Of a stretch of DNA of 64,000 bases, positions 46,401 through 59,334 are shown one piece after another; positions within the stretch are counted from its first letter, which is position 1, and each line of letters begins with the position of its first letter. Made by a program: the position numbers and the translations under genes. This stretch comes from Todiramphus chloris collaris (taxonomy: Eukaryota; Chordata; Aves; Coraciiformes; Alcedinidae). The stretch spans positions 6,869,577 through 6,933,576 of the forward strand of contig JANVCC010000076.1 of the NCBI GenBank assembly GCA_025345505.1, in the 5' to 3' direction. The notes under the pieces were generated by a model, which was not told where the DNA came from, searched no databases, and was given only the letters and a program-made list of their open reading frames with translations.

Positions 46401-48265
46401 GCATGGCACAGGTACACACCACTTTCTCATAACTCTAAGTGCTTGATGCTCTGGTTCCATAGCTCATTTCTTCTGTTTCTTCCACTTCTAAAAGTTGTAA
46501 ATGACAGAAATCAATAACAATGTGAAACAGAGTAGGTGGACAGAGGGGGAGGAGGATAGCATTGTGCCAATCTAAGACACAAAAAAAACCCCTTTGTATA
46601 GTATTTCATTTCACTGAATTATCATACTGAGAACTAAAAAGGAAAGAAAAATCTTCTATTCTTACAGGAAATCTACAATCAATAGTTGTTTTTTACTTCT
46701 GGGAAAAAATTTTTTGAATAACAGTTTATTCACTGAAGGAATTGGAAGTGAGCAGTGGTTAAAATTATTTCTTAATACTGTTCAAATTCAGGCAAAATTT
46801 TTAGATTAAAAGAAGAAGGGATGTTTTTGACCCATTTTTAGTTTTGTTCTGAACACATCTCAAGGTGAAATGGATCTAAAAGTAATCCAACAAGAATAAA
46901 AAAAGTATATTTCTGCTAGCCTAAAAGCCTATATATATTTCAGCCTGAAATTTGGGAGGGAGAGATTATTAGAAAAACAGAAGTTAATTTAGTTGACAGT
47001 TATCTTGAAAATAAATCATCCCTGGATCAGAAATAACAGTTTATTTGCACATTTTCACCTTGGTTGCATAACACAGCTCTTGGGGTATAAACAATAGCCC
47101 TTTACTTTTGATGGACTTCAGGGATAATAAAACATCCCAGATTCTCTGGTTTAGTCAATGACCAGTCTCAGTTTATTTTGTAGAAAGGACCCTTTGCATG
47201 CTGTGTTTCTTTAGTAGTGACTAATAGAAATGATACCAGTTTCACAAAGAACCTTTACCTCAGACAAATGTTGACCTAACATATGAAACATAGATCTTCG
47301 CTCAATATGGGTAACTACCAATAAATATGAATGTGTCAGTGTAATAATGAAACTCAAGGACATTCCAGCTGTGCACTAGTAACCTTCTATTCATGTATTT
47401 TTTGTCCCAGATGAATTTCCAAACTAACAATTTGCATGCCTTTCAACTATCAGTTGACACTAAATAAAAGTCTATTTCAAGCTCTCGCTATACATTGGTA
47501 CAGATTCTGAGTGCTTACTGTAAGTTTAGAAACTAATAGTATACATGAACAATGCAATTGCATTTTTTTTAGTTCACCTTTGACATTTATTGGCACCTGT
47601 ATGTGAGTATGTACTATCCATGGTCAGTGGAGAGATATATAATGATCTTAATATAGTTGGGATGAGTGAACCTCTGGAACTGCCTATATCACATCATTAA
47701 TCATAAAGGGACCCAAAATAAACAGGTGATACTTATACAAATATCCTTCAGATATCTGTCACCCTTCTGTGTGTGAAGGCTTTTGGCTTTTCTTTTTATT
47801 TCTGAAAACCTAAATATACTATGACCTTCATCAACTATTTTAGAGATACATTTCATAACTCAGAGGGTTGTAATGATGATTTTCACTGTTAGAGGTGCTA
47901 ATTTTCCTATGACGATGAAGTTTATAATGTATTATAATTTCTATAGTTATTGTTCTAATACTTACCACCCCCACCCCCCCCCCCCCCCCAAAAAAAAAAA
48001 AAGAAGAATAGTGTTTCAAAAATATCCAAATCATTGCAGTGACTCTAGAAAAATTCTTATTCTCCTCTGGTACGGTTGGTGGTTTGTGTCTCTTTACCAT
48101 AGACATAAGCGTATTTATTACTTCTCATTATCAGTGAAGTATTCACAAAGGCACCATGTGTAGTAAGAAACTGCTTGTGAGTCCCTCTTAAATCATTCAG
48201 ATTGAATGAGATAATGAAGAATTGACAACCAAGCATTTGGGGTCACATGGGAAAATTAAATACTT
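43434..48265. other. AT-rich non-coding DNA, no gene recognised
   Basis: About 4.8 kb with no coding homology. It has T runs at about 44041-44049 and 44854-44863 and the C16-A13 tract at 47974-48002. Open frames such as 43940-44245 are F/I/L-rich from AT-rich DNA. Several stretches (for example 45380-45960) look moderately complex but match nothing I know. Confidence 0.5.
47966..48006. repeat. C16 run directly followed by A13 run
   Basis: CACC runs lead into C16 (47974-47989), immediately followed by A13 (47990-48002). Read-through open frames here are proline- or glycine-rich artefacts. Run length is assembly-sensitive. Confidence 0.9.
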
Positions 48266-48268
48266 TAT

Positions 48269-48490
48269 GATTGGACTTTAGGAAGTATTTCTTTACTATG
48301 AGGGTGGTGGAACATGTTGCCCAGGGAGGTGGTGGAGGTCCCATCCCTGGATACATTCAAGGTCAGGCTTGACAAGGCTCTGACCAACCTGATCTAGTTG
48401 AGGATGTCCCTTCTTACTGCAAGGGGGTTGAACTAGATGAACTTTGGAGGTCCTTTCCAACCCGGGGCATTCTAACATTCTATGATCATA
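48269..48490 (+). mobile_element. CR1 LINE, short 3' fragment
   Basis: Plus-strand CR1 from 'gattggactttaggaagtat' (the R-L-D-...-R-K block) through 'gagggtggtggaacatgttg', 'cagggaggtggtggaggtcc' and 'ggtcaggcttgacaaggctc', then the 3'UTR 'gatgtcccttcttactgcaa' and 'gaggtcctttccaacccggg', ending 'attctaacattctatgatca' at about 48470-48490. The same 3'UTR type occurs at 33000-33397. Confidence 0.94.
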
Positions 48491-49840
48491 GTCCATCTGA
48501 GTTTTCAGAAGAATGATTAAAATAAAAATACTTTGAAAACAATTAAATCGTGAAGCTTTTTAAAATTTTATTTCAGTATTCACTGTTTTTTTTTTTTCCC
48601 AGAATACAATAAGGAAAAGCCTATTACATTACAGTTTCTGATAATACCAGGATGTTGTTCCATGTTGAATGCTGTTTATCATGTAATTTCAACATCTTTA
48701 CTGAAGCTCTGCTTGATGTATGATAATGTGAGATGAGAAATCCAATTTTTTAACAGGAAAAGTTTTCATTGGAAATTGAATGTGGTGAGGTTGGCAGCTC
48801 CTCAAACAATGCAAGAAAATACACTAAATAAGCTCTTTTGAAGAGCTAAATGACACTTGAAATGTATCCAAGAGCTTGTTTCCTAAGGCCTACTGAATGG
48901 AAAGGATGTACTTAGTGTGGGAACTACTTAAAGAAGTAGCTGCAAATAAATGAAAGTATGAAACTGTTCTAACAAACCAAAGTCTCTTTATGTTTCTTAT
49001 ACAGTATTGGAAAAAAGTTGGAAATACAATACCTGATTCTAGTTGTTAACATTATTATTTCTGCCTGTGATTTTTTTCTGTCTTGGTGAAAGAGAAAGTT
49101 TTCAGTAACTATAATAAAACAACAACTTTTTCTTTTTTTTGCAAGAGAATCTAAATATACTTCCACAGCAAGCAGCCCTATCAGGTATTCCTGTTTGTTG
49201 CAAAGTGAACTTTTAGATAAATTATCTTCAGAGGACTTGACGTCTAGAGGAAAATGTTGCAATTTTCTTACTTTTTATGTTCTAAAAGTAGCATCTTATG
49301 TTCTACTCCTGAAATATTTTCAATAAGCTACTCCTTTTGTGGTATGGACAAAAGTCCAGCAGCTGTAGAATGTATTAAAGCATCCAGTTGCTCTTCTTCA
49401 CACAATGGATGGAAAAAACAATTATGATAGAAAAAAATAGAGAAAAGCAGCATGTAAGTACTCCATACAGAACACTGTAGCACAAAGTCAGCTGGGTTAC
49501 TCAGAATGATCTTTCTTTTCTCACTTGCAAAAATAACTGACATAAATGGGTGAGGAATCTTCACACATTCTCTTTTCTTGACTTCCCTCAGTATGAACTA
49601 GCAATAATAAAACTTTTCTGCACCAAAGGAGTAAGATAAATCCAATTGTCTTTATCATGGTTTCAGAATATATTGTCCCAGGGAGCACAGAAAAACGTGT
49701 AAGTAAAGGAAATGACCTTATTTCTCAAAAGCCACTGAACAGCCATTGGATAGTGAAAAATATGTTAGTTCTGAATTGACACCTGAACTACTAAAATTTT
49801 CTGAAGAACATCTCAGAGCAAACATCCATCAAATTTTACC

Positions 49841-49846
<6 letters not shown>

Positions 49847-49885
<39 letters not shown>
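49847..49885. repeat. T39 homopolymer
   Basis: The longest uninterrupted homopolymer in the window. It could be the complement of a poly-A tail of a minus-strand retrocopy, but the plus-strand sequence that would be the retrocopy body (from 49886 upward) shows no recognisable gene. Its length is assembly-sensitive. Confidence 0.95.
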
Positions 49886-49886
<1 letters not shown>

Positions 49887-50181
49887 AGTATGAAATCTGT
49901 TGCCTTAGAATCTGTTTCTGGATGTTTTGACCTTCCACTTCCTGGTGGAGTTCCCCTTAAGTATAAATGACTGAAGGTGCAAGCTGTGTCCTATGCTTGT
50001 AGTTCTGCAGTTTATAGGTTTAGTTATACTTTCACACTTTCACTACCAAAAGCTTATGTCAAACTATCACCACATACAGCTTCTCCCCTCAATATAATTT
50101 GGAACCTTAGGCAAAAAAGACTTTAGAGTCTTTTTAGAGTCCATTAACATTGCTTGGAAGACATGTTTAATAATGTATTAT

Positions 50182-50246
50182 TAGTGTATTAATAGATAAT
50201 AATAGTGTATTAATAGATAATGCATAATAGCATATTAATAGATTAT
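50182..50246. repeat. AT-rich tandem repeat of about 21 bp
   Basis: The word TAGTGTATTAATAGATAAT occurs at 50182-50200 and again at 50203-50221, with a diverged third copy (TAGCATATTAATAGATTAT) at 50228-50246. An earlier partial unit is visible at about 50171. A small AT-rich minisatellite. Confidence 0.9.
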
Positions 50247-53200
50247 AAAATAAGTGAGCTGAAGAACATTTAGAACTGATTGACAGCAGCATTTAAATGA
50301 TTTTCAGAGTTTGGTCTTCCCCATCTGTGAAATATACATAGTGATATTCTTAATGTTTTTAAAAATGTAGCCAAGTACCTCAAACATTTGTCCAACAGAA
50401 GTCATCAATTAGTCAAATCTTAAAACTGTCTTTTACTTTTTAATAAATTGGTTAACTTTAGATACTGAGAAGGTCAATGAGTTAGGCTTATTGTTAAATT
50501 CTAGATTTCAGACATCTCTGATTAGACCTAGGAATAGAAGTCAGGAGACTATTTCCCTAACAATTAAATCATTAGAATTTCTTGAAATAATTGTGTAATA
50601 ATATACTACTGCTGCTGAACATGATCTTCCAAATCTTTCAGATCTTTTCCTGAAGTTTCAGTTAATGGCTTTGTTTCAAAAAAAAAAAAAAGAAAAAAAA
50701 GAAAAAAGAAAAGAAAGATAAGATTTCCATCCCACAGGCTATAAGAAACAGCTGTGATTAATATATCTTCTGCAGCTCCCTGCAGCTTCATATAGCATTC
50801 CAGGAAAAGAGGGAAAAAAAATCTTAATGCCCGAGGTGATGTAGAAAACAAGATCCTTTGAGAGGAGCAAATGAGCTTGGAATTAATTGAGGAAAGCTCT
50901 CTCTGACTGAAGTGGAACAGGCAACAGTGGAGAGTGTGGAGAGTGCAAAGATGGGAGAGATAATATTAAAAGATTTTAGGACTGTTTTTTCCCTTTCTGC
51001 ATGAGTTATGCTTCTGAGTTTTCACCTCTTTCTCTCTTTTATCTATACGTGTATATGGTAGGGGGGGTGTGTGAGGAGCTTTTTTCCTCTTTCAAGATCA
51101 GTCCAATTTTATTTTGTTGTGATTTATTTTTGGCCAGCTATCAGCCTGATGCACCAACTGGTAAAGGCCAAGTGTGAGCTTGCTTGCCAACATAGCTTCT
51201 GTATTTCTGTCAATTTTTGCCTGCTGAAAACACTCCTTTCTGCAGCAGCCAGGAAGAGAGAACAGAAGCCAAGAATCAGCTATCAGATCTCTTTCCAAAT
51301 CATATCACATTGCACATTTAGATCCTAGAAAGGAGGCAGTTTTAGTATCTCCATTTATAAAAGACAATGAGATTTAATGAGTTTTGTTTCTGATTATTTG
51401 AAGGTTTCTAAACTGAAGACAAATTTCATTGTTATAAACATGATGGCAAGCATATCATACATGAACATACTGAAACAATTCTTTTACTTTGGCTTATAGA
51501 AAACCATAGAGAGGAGACTAAGAGTTTTGAAATGTCATATTTTCGAAGTTTGTAAATATTCTTATCTAATAAGCACAGAGTAGACTGAGGTACGTGTTAC
51601 TTAAATGTAAAAATAGAAGATGAAGTTCCAGATTTTCATGAAGCATTTTTTGAAAATATACAACAGCACAAAAAGCCTGATTTCTAAGTACACAGAAGCA
51701 TTTGCACAAATTTCTGTGAATCAAGAGTTCTGTATCTGGTATCCCAAAGAATCCATTTTGTTTCATAATGCAACACCAATTATAGGTATGTTTCTTCTTA
51801 GGAAAGAAGTCTTATAAGTGTGAGATAAATAATATATATATGCTTTTTATTATTGCAGAAGAGAAAGCTGATAAATTCTCTCTCTAGTCTGGAAAGGGTT
51901 TGCTTTATATTTTAACTGTGGTTTTTGTTTTCTGTCACCTATGTGACCTGCAATTAAATTTGCTCATTTAACAGGAAAGCCATTGTTTTGGGGTGTTTTT
52001 TGATACTGTATTGAAACTCAGATCTAAAAAAGACAAGCCAGATTTATTCAATCTGACAAACCTCATTAATAAAAATTCTAAAGATTGTTTTTTTCTGTTT
52101 GTATACTTATAACTGCTAAATGTCATTCAATTCAAATTCTGCCCACCTCTACCTCGCAGAACCTATACACCTCAATGGTGATCTAAGAAATCAGCATTAT
52201 CTTTATAACTGAAATCTTCAGTAATAACAACATATCAGCACACGTGATAACCTAGCTTACCTTCCTGTGGATTATCTGCCCAAAACTGACTTATTTTTTC
52301 AAGAAATTAAAAATTAAAATTAAATTTTACATTACTTTTTTGACCTAAAGAGGTTAGACTCACAGAAAAACCCAAATCCTACATGTTCCATATTCATCTG
52401 ATACAATAATGCCTCTAAAATTGTTCAAAGCTTATCTCTCACATCTTCCTGTTGCGTAATTTTCTTAAAATAATTGTGCACTTAGATTGTCATGTATTTT
52501 TAGCTGTGTTGCATCGGGTTGCACTGGTTGAGACACAAGGAAACTTGTTTTCTGTGTTGGCAGTTAGAGAAGCATCTCTTGAATATGCTTGCTATGTGAC
52601 AATGCAGCTTTTAATTTTTTTTCCTTTCCCAATATGTAGATAAATTTGTAAAGTCATGAGACTTGCCTACTGATACATATCAGTTTGTAATTAAATAGTT
52701 GATCTAACATGTTTGACCCACTCTTTGTATAAGGGAAAAAGAAAGCCTTTGTAATGAAAACACATCTGTTATTGCTTATACAAAAGACTGTAATCAGGGT
52801 AGGAGAAAATGAAAAGACAAGTGCCAACACAATAATAGTATATTTAACATTTTCCAGAAATTTGCTAACTAGTGGTTTCAAAGACTTTGTGTTGTGTAAT
52901 CATTTGATTATTTGAATTTTTGAGAAACTAACTTCACTAATTGCATGGTACAATGGGATTTCTGAAAAGCTAAAATCTGGGGTTTCTGTGTTTAAATGTT
53001 GTTAAACATTATGTAAGTCAGAAAATTGAGTTTTAATGGGATATCAGACATTCCTAGTTTTGAAGACTGTTGTCCTCACCTGTATTGATTTTTTTCTTTA
53101 ATAATGTAACGTACATAAAAGTACATCATGTAGGTTTGTCAGAAGGTAATATGTATCGTGGGCTTTCATTTTCTATTAAATAATCCTATTTCTGACTGAA

Positions 53201-54059
53201 TATTATTTTATATAAGCATTAAAGAAATAGTATAAATGTTTTCATGCCGTGCATCACTTGCAAGATATTTTTGATACCAGGGAAAATCGAGAAAACCTAG
53301 ATGAATAATGAAGAAAAGCTGGGTTCAGATTAATGGGAAAAAAAAAAAAGGGTGTCAGTTGAGGAAATAAGGAATCTTATAGTGGAGTATACTTTTACTA
53401 TAATTTGGTAGAAGCCTTAAGAGAAGCAAAGAGAAATGGAGAAGGATTTCTGGGGACTAGCAAAATTGAAGATACAGCTTGAACAAGGATAGGGATATGT
53501 TTAGAAATTACATGCATAATGTATTTTGTAACTTTTAAATTTCTCACATTAAAGCCTTCATCTTTGTTTTCTAGTTCAATTAATTGGATATAATATACAT
53601 ATAAATATACTGAAATCATTGTATGATCATTTATAAAACCAAATTGCTTAAATACCTGGCTTGGTGCTCATAATTAGGAATTTACATGCCTGTTCTGTTT
53701 AACTATTTTGGTAAGATTTACTTCTAAAATTCTTATCTACTCATTTGCAAAACTGATTAATATGATATCATGTTGATCAAAATTTAATATTGGTTATCTT
53801 CCTGACCCTCCAAAAATGAGTAGAGTGAAGAGGTTACTTCCAAATTTGTTTATCTTACAGAGGGGAAAAAAAAAAAAAAGAAACCAAAAAGGAAAAGGAA
53901 GAAATAATCTGACACACTGGCTTTATTTGTGATACCTGTATTTGCAATTTATAACTTTCAGGGAAGTCTTTATTTGTAGTAGTCTTTCTGTAGAGATGGA
54001 CTTACAGCTTTTGTTGTCACTTCATGATGTTTTATTCTTTTGGTGGTTTCTTTTTGGTA

Positions 54060-54121
54060 GTTTGTTTTGGGTTTTGTGGTTTGTTTTGTTTTTGGTTTTG
54101 TTTTGTTGTTTTGTTTTTTTT
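54060..54121 (+). repeat. 62-nt G/T-only tract (TTTTG-type units)
   Basis: Every base from 54060 to 54121 is G or T, built from TTTG, TTTTG and TTTTTG units. A low-complexity tract. The overlapping open frame 53942-54190 is a phenylalanine/leucine/valine-rich artefact. Confidence 0.9.
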
Positions 54122-55559
54122 AATACCTCATCATCCCATATAAATAATATTTTCTTTGTCTCTAATAATATTAAGAAAAATAATAAATAAAATTATTTTA
54201 TCCAGAAAGGTCACAAAATAGTTAATTTTAGGAAGTCAATCTGTGGACATAATTATTGTGTTAGAAAATATAGGTCTGATATGGAGCTACTACTTCCTTT
54301 GGATTAATTAATTTAATGAGACAAGTCATGTTCACAGAGCAATTATTTTCTCTGGTTACAATTATGCTTCATTATCTTTTAACTAAATCAACTTTTCTCC
54401 AGTCTTGCCTCTTTTCTATATGAACTAAACACTCAAAGAACACAAATATTTTTGTGGTAGTGCAAATACTTGACAAATATGTGAATTCTCAGATGAAACT
54501 GAATCCTCACCCTTTTAATGAAGAGAGGAAATACTTTGGGGCAAGAAGGTAGGATCCAGGTAGCTCCCACAAAGGAACTAAAATCTTTTATACCATACCC
54601 TGTGCATGCAAAAAAGGGAAACACTGAGCTGGTCTGTTCAGCTTTGTATGGGAGCAGAGTGGAAAAGCCCTGTCACAGGCTAAGAAAGACCAAGTATCTC
54701 CTTTAACTGCTTCCCGAAGCCTTGGTCTCCAAGCTCCAATAGCTCTCCTTGAGTTCTCTTTCTGTGCAATGATGAACAGTGTGGTTCAAGGTAACCTGCT
54801 AGATCAAAATGGATTAAAAGCTCTCATAGGCTCTTTACTAGTTGTTTATAATTACCACCTTCCATCAGTTACATACCAACTGTGTGAATGCTTCCAGTTA
54901 CCTTCACCAAAACATCAAGAAAATTAACTCAACCCCCCTTAAACCAGTTACATTATCTTTTGCTCTTTAGTGTATCTCTATTATAATCTAAGACAAATTC
55001 AAATAAACCAGTTCCATACAAAAAAAAAAAAAAAAGAAAAACTTCATAGAAGAAGATGGACTGGTTCAATACTTGAATTTGAAGAAAATTGTTATAGAAA
55101 TTGCCCAAAAGTATAAAATATGGATTTATCTTCCCTTTTTATCTGAGATGACTCAGACCAAGACTTGTATTTCCTATGAGAGTGTCTTGATCCCAGTGAA
55201 TTAAGTGATGCTAGATGAAGCTGTTTTCCCTGCTATTTAAACTGTGCTACTGGACAGTGCTACTACAGGATTCCTGGGACTTAAAAGTGTGCAAGTGGAA
55301 GCAGTATTTTGTAGTACATTTGAGACTATCCTTTGAGAGTTCTTGTCCTGTTTCCAGTTTTAGGTATTTTACCTAATAACTTTCTAATGCAAACACATAA
55401 TTGAGAACCTATCATTTAGGGTAATCAACTGAAATTTTTACAGTTAAGTTTTCTAACTCTCCATGATAAACCAAGCTACAGTGTAGTGCTTCCCCTGGGC
55501 CCAATTAATCTTGGCTTCCTTTTTAGCAAGCGAAGAGCTCCAACAAGAGAGTTGCATAT

Positions 55560-55640
55560 AGGTTGTTTGTAAAGGGCTTCTCGTGGGAGGTAGGAGATGC
55601 AGGTTCAAATCTCTTAGGCAGGAAAGAAAATTAAACCTAA
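55560..55640 (+). repeat. Possible tRNA-derived SINE remnant
   Basis: GGTTCAAATCTC at 55602-55613 closely matches an RNA polymerase III B box (GGTTCRANTCC), preceded by 'gtgggaggtaggagatgca'. This wording recalls tRNA-derived repeats of amniotes. No clear A box is seen at the usual spacing upstream (a weak candidate is near 55570), there is no poly-A tail, and no tRNA cloverleaf can be drawn. The remainder of the element is unrecognised. Confidence 0.35.
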
Positions 55641-58445
55641 AAATCTGCTACATCCTACACACACTCCAACTGCCAAACAACTATGAAAAGGCCAAAATCA
55701 TCATTAACCATTTCCTTCTTAAGGAACTTAAGAGGAAATTACCTAGCTTCATGATGTTGCGCATGATTACATAGGAGTTTAGGACTAAGATAATTAGCCA
55801 AGTCACAGGTACAGCAGCTAAAAGCAAGGTTGTGGCATAATTCTAGTACTTGGCAAACCTTAATAGTTTAACAAGGTTTTTCAGAATTTGTACTATGTTT
55901 TCAAGGTTTCATACAGGCCATATTCTTGTCTAATCACTGTATTTTAAATCTACTGTTAATGAAATGATAAAATTAAAATATAATTTAACAAACTGCACTG
56001 ACTTTAAATCAATGTGGTTTATCCCACCTTAATCTTCAGAAAGCTTAGATATCTATTTCTATTATAATGTTCCTCAACCTGTATTATAATGCATATGGAT
56101 GCGGAGCTTCTAAGAAAACTACGTAGTAAGGCTCTTATACTGTAAGGGGTGGGGGGGGGAAGTGATCTCCTCTGTCCCAAAGGAAAATACTACATAACTC
56201 AATGTTTAATATTTACAGGTAAATCACAGTTGGGAGCTTTTGCCCTTCTGAAAAGGTCCATAAGAATAAATGAATCATTAACACAATATACTGAGTAATG
56301 CTGCAGAAGAGTTTTCTCTACTAGCAAATAAATCTTAATAAGTGGAGACCTACAGCTGAGATTAGATAGATGGGAGACAATAATTGATAGTGCTCACTTG
56401 TTTAGGAGTTCAAGAAAACATGCATATCTGAGTGAGAGATACAGGAGAGCTAAAACATGAGTTATGAACAGATGCAGAGTACATGCAAATGCTTTACATT
56501 TCATAAAGAAAAGATTAATAAAAATGTTTTATCTGTCATACCTAAAAACAAACTGAAACTATGCTAAACATTTGAGGACATCCATTTTTAGATGAATTCA
56601 CTTTCCAGCTAATAAATATTATTACTTTCTAATTTCTATTGCCAACTGTTTAGCAGCATGCTGCTTATTACTTATCATAAATAACAATGTTTTACTAATA
56701 GCTTTTTAATGAGTAATAAATAATTGCTCCATTAATACAAAGTGCACTAATTTGTTCTACTGTTGGACTCGTTCCTTTCCTGCTTGCTATGTATATATGT
56801 TTAAAAAAATGTGATGATATTTGTATTCTTTAAAAAAAAAAAAAAAAACCCTGAGAAAATTACCTAATAGATACTTACTGACAGACTGATACATTAGGTC
56901 ATGAAGATAATGACCTTAGATGATGAATAATTTTCTTGGTTTTTTATGACTACTGATAACCTCTGAAATGACTTCCTTTTTCCACAGTGAATTTAAATTT
57001 AATTTGCCACATTCATTTTGATGGAAATAAAACAAATGAAGGTAGAAATATCTACTTATTAGGCCAATTCTCAATGGATGCCTCGCTTGAATAAAAACTC
57101 ACCATTCCATGATAATTATTAAATGTATGGAGAAAAAATACCAATCAAAATCCATAAAATTCTAGGGTAATTACATAGTAGTTAAAATATTTGGGCTAAG
57201 AAATTGAAGCTATAACTGGTTTTATCACAGTAAAAACCACATCAAATTTGCTCAGTTTATTCTTACTCGTTTTCCCACTTTGCCTCCCCAGCCCTGTTTT
57301 CAGTCAATCCTCATCCAGGTATAGGACCCAATAATTTTGCTTTTTTTGCTGAATTCCACTAATTCTTCTTCCAGTAAATGTGCACATTTAGAAAGATTTC
57401 ATTTCCTTTTACTTCAGCTGAGACACTGGCTGAGTGAAAGCTGAGAATGAACGGAATAAATACTTCAGGATTGCAGTTTGTGAATGGAATTTTCTTTCTA
57501 AAGTAGAGGAGAATGAATGCATATTTTATATGAGAAGAAACTTCAGTGATCTTAACTAGTATTTAGCTCTTGATTAAGCTCTATGCAGAGATAAGACTTT
57601 TTCTTATGGGAATATGTTTTAAGATATACTTAAGATGTAGATATAGAATTCTCTTCAGTTTTAAGCTCAGAAAAATCATAACATCAGACACATTTGTGCT
57701 GCATTTGTACTAGTATTATCTTGTTAAATTGGTGGCCTTCCTCAGTGGTACAAGATAATGACGTGCAACATTTTGTGTTTATTCTTCTTGTTTTCTGATG
57801 AGTTCCTGTGTCTCCTGTGGGGCTTTATTTTACAGTATTTTTATGCCTTTAGAGTTCTTCTGTCTCTAGAGAAATACTCCTTGTGACACCATGCACCAAT
57901 TTAGAAATGAATTTTATGCATAGAATGAGAGTTCTGATTTTGTTTAGGGAACTTTCTTGGATTTTTTTTTTCTTTTTTTTTAACTCTGATCATTTGTGTG
58001 GCTTTTTGGTTTTGTTGTGTAAAGAATATACTATTTTCCTTCAATTGTTTCTAATAGAATGCCCTTGATCTCACCACAAATTGTATTGTAGCAATATAAC
58101 CTGTTTCTTCTGGTTCCTAAAACCTTCTGCTCTATATTGAGAAACATCTCTGTATATAAAAATAGACTCTAAGATGCATGACCATTTTGACAGATGTACT
58201 AAAAGTGAAGGCCCTGATTTTGCTGTCTGTTTTCCACATTCTTTATCTAAATTAATATGCTGATGCAAAAAAATAGCCCAGAACTCACCCAGCATCTTTA
58301 GAATTTCCTTGCAAATATTTAATGTTATCATAGCGCTAGCATATTCAAAAGTGCCTTGGAGAAACAAATGCAGAATTATATTCCTATATCTTGTCATCAA
58401 TCTGACTTCTTAAACATCAGGGACTGTTTAGCATTCCGTATACTA
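55641..58445. other. Non-coding DNA with ATTA-rich conserved-looking stretch
   Basis: No gene is recognised. A G9 run is at about 56151-56159 and an A17 run at about 56830-56846. The stretch about 56590-57145 is dense in TAAT/ATTA homeodomain-type cores without being a simple repeat (see findings). The minus-strand frame 58071-58400 (109 codons) is the longest non-repeat frame but matches no family. Confidence 0.45.
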
Positions 58446-58454
58446 AGAGAACAT

Positions 58455-59030
58455 AATAGAGAGCTCCAGCCTAGGTTTCATACAGAAGCCTGTTGATCAT
58501 CATGGTGAGAAACCTGGCTTGTAAACCCTTCAAATATGCTTAGAAGTGGTTCTATACTAACTTGGGCACACAGCTTTTGGACATGTACTCATAAGTTAGG
58601 AAAGGGCTGCTGAGGGTTTTGTTATAGTCAATGGCCACATTGGCCATGGAGACCATGAAGTAATAGAATTTGAGACACTAAGGGGAGAGAGGAAGCAGAA
58701 TAACAGATTAAAAGGACTTAAGAAAAACAAACTTCTGCTTGTTCATGGAAGTAGCAAGTGGGATCTGTGTGAGGGTGCTTTGAAGGGCAAAGGAGAGAGG
58801 ACTGATTTTCATAGACAAAATTTATAATCAGCATGCTCCATTGTACAAGAAAATATGCAGGTGTAATCAGAGGCAGTCTGGGTGATTGGTGAAGTCATCA
58901 CTGAGCTCCAATGCAAAAGTGAATTCTTATGACAGTGATGTAGCCAAAGCAGAAGCCTGGCACAACCAGAAATTCTAACTGCATAGCCAGGAGACACTCA
59001 ATATTATATTGCCTTGAATCTAGTAAAAAT
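58455..59030 (+). mobile_element. Old CR1 LINE, internal ORF2 part
   Basis: The sequence carries the CR1 ORF2 region between endonuclease and reverse transcriptase. At about 58625-58670 'atggccacattggccatggagaccatgaag' translates as G-H-I-G-H-G-D-H-E-V, followed by I-E-F and R-G-E-R. Further on, 'atcactgagctccaatgcaa' (about 58898-58917) matches the T-E-L-K-C-K block, and 'agcagaagcctgg' the Q-A-W step. Similarity fades at about 59030. The frame is broken and divergence is high. The following stretch to 59335 is not alignable by eye. The downstream RT part resumes at about 59335. Confidence 0.65.
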
Positions 59031-59334
59031 TTTTTTTGGACCTGGCCTAATCTATCAATATTTTAAATATTTCCTTCACAGCAATCTCTGCTTTCCTGAG
59101 ATAGATCTAGATACATTTATGCATGCATATGAACATATATAGATGCACACACATGTACAGTATACACACTAGTATATAACATGTGACAATGGAGACACAC
59201 TACCAAGAGTAAACTATCAACCTCCTCCAGATACACAGTGACAGAATTAGGACCTTCAAAGCTCAGCTGGAAATGAAATTGTTAAGTAGCGTGAAAGGCA
59301 TAAAGAAGTTGGTTTTGATTGGAAATCTAACTGG

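Larger units (their letters stand above)
48491..55500. other. AT-rich non-coding DNA, no gene recognised
   Basis: About 7 kb without recognisable genes. It contains T39 at 49847-49885, an AT-rich 21-bp tandem array at 50182-50246, an A-rich purine tract at 50679-50725, a G7 tract near 51061, A runs at about 53338-53350 and 53864-53878, a G/T-only tract at 54060-54121 and an A-run at about 55020-55034. Open frames are short and unconvincing. Confidence 0.5.

Noticed and set aside
58071..58400. 109-codon minus-strand open frame
   Set aside because: It is the longest frame outside repeats but has no known motif and lies next to old CR1 DNA. Nothing supports translation.
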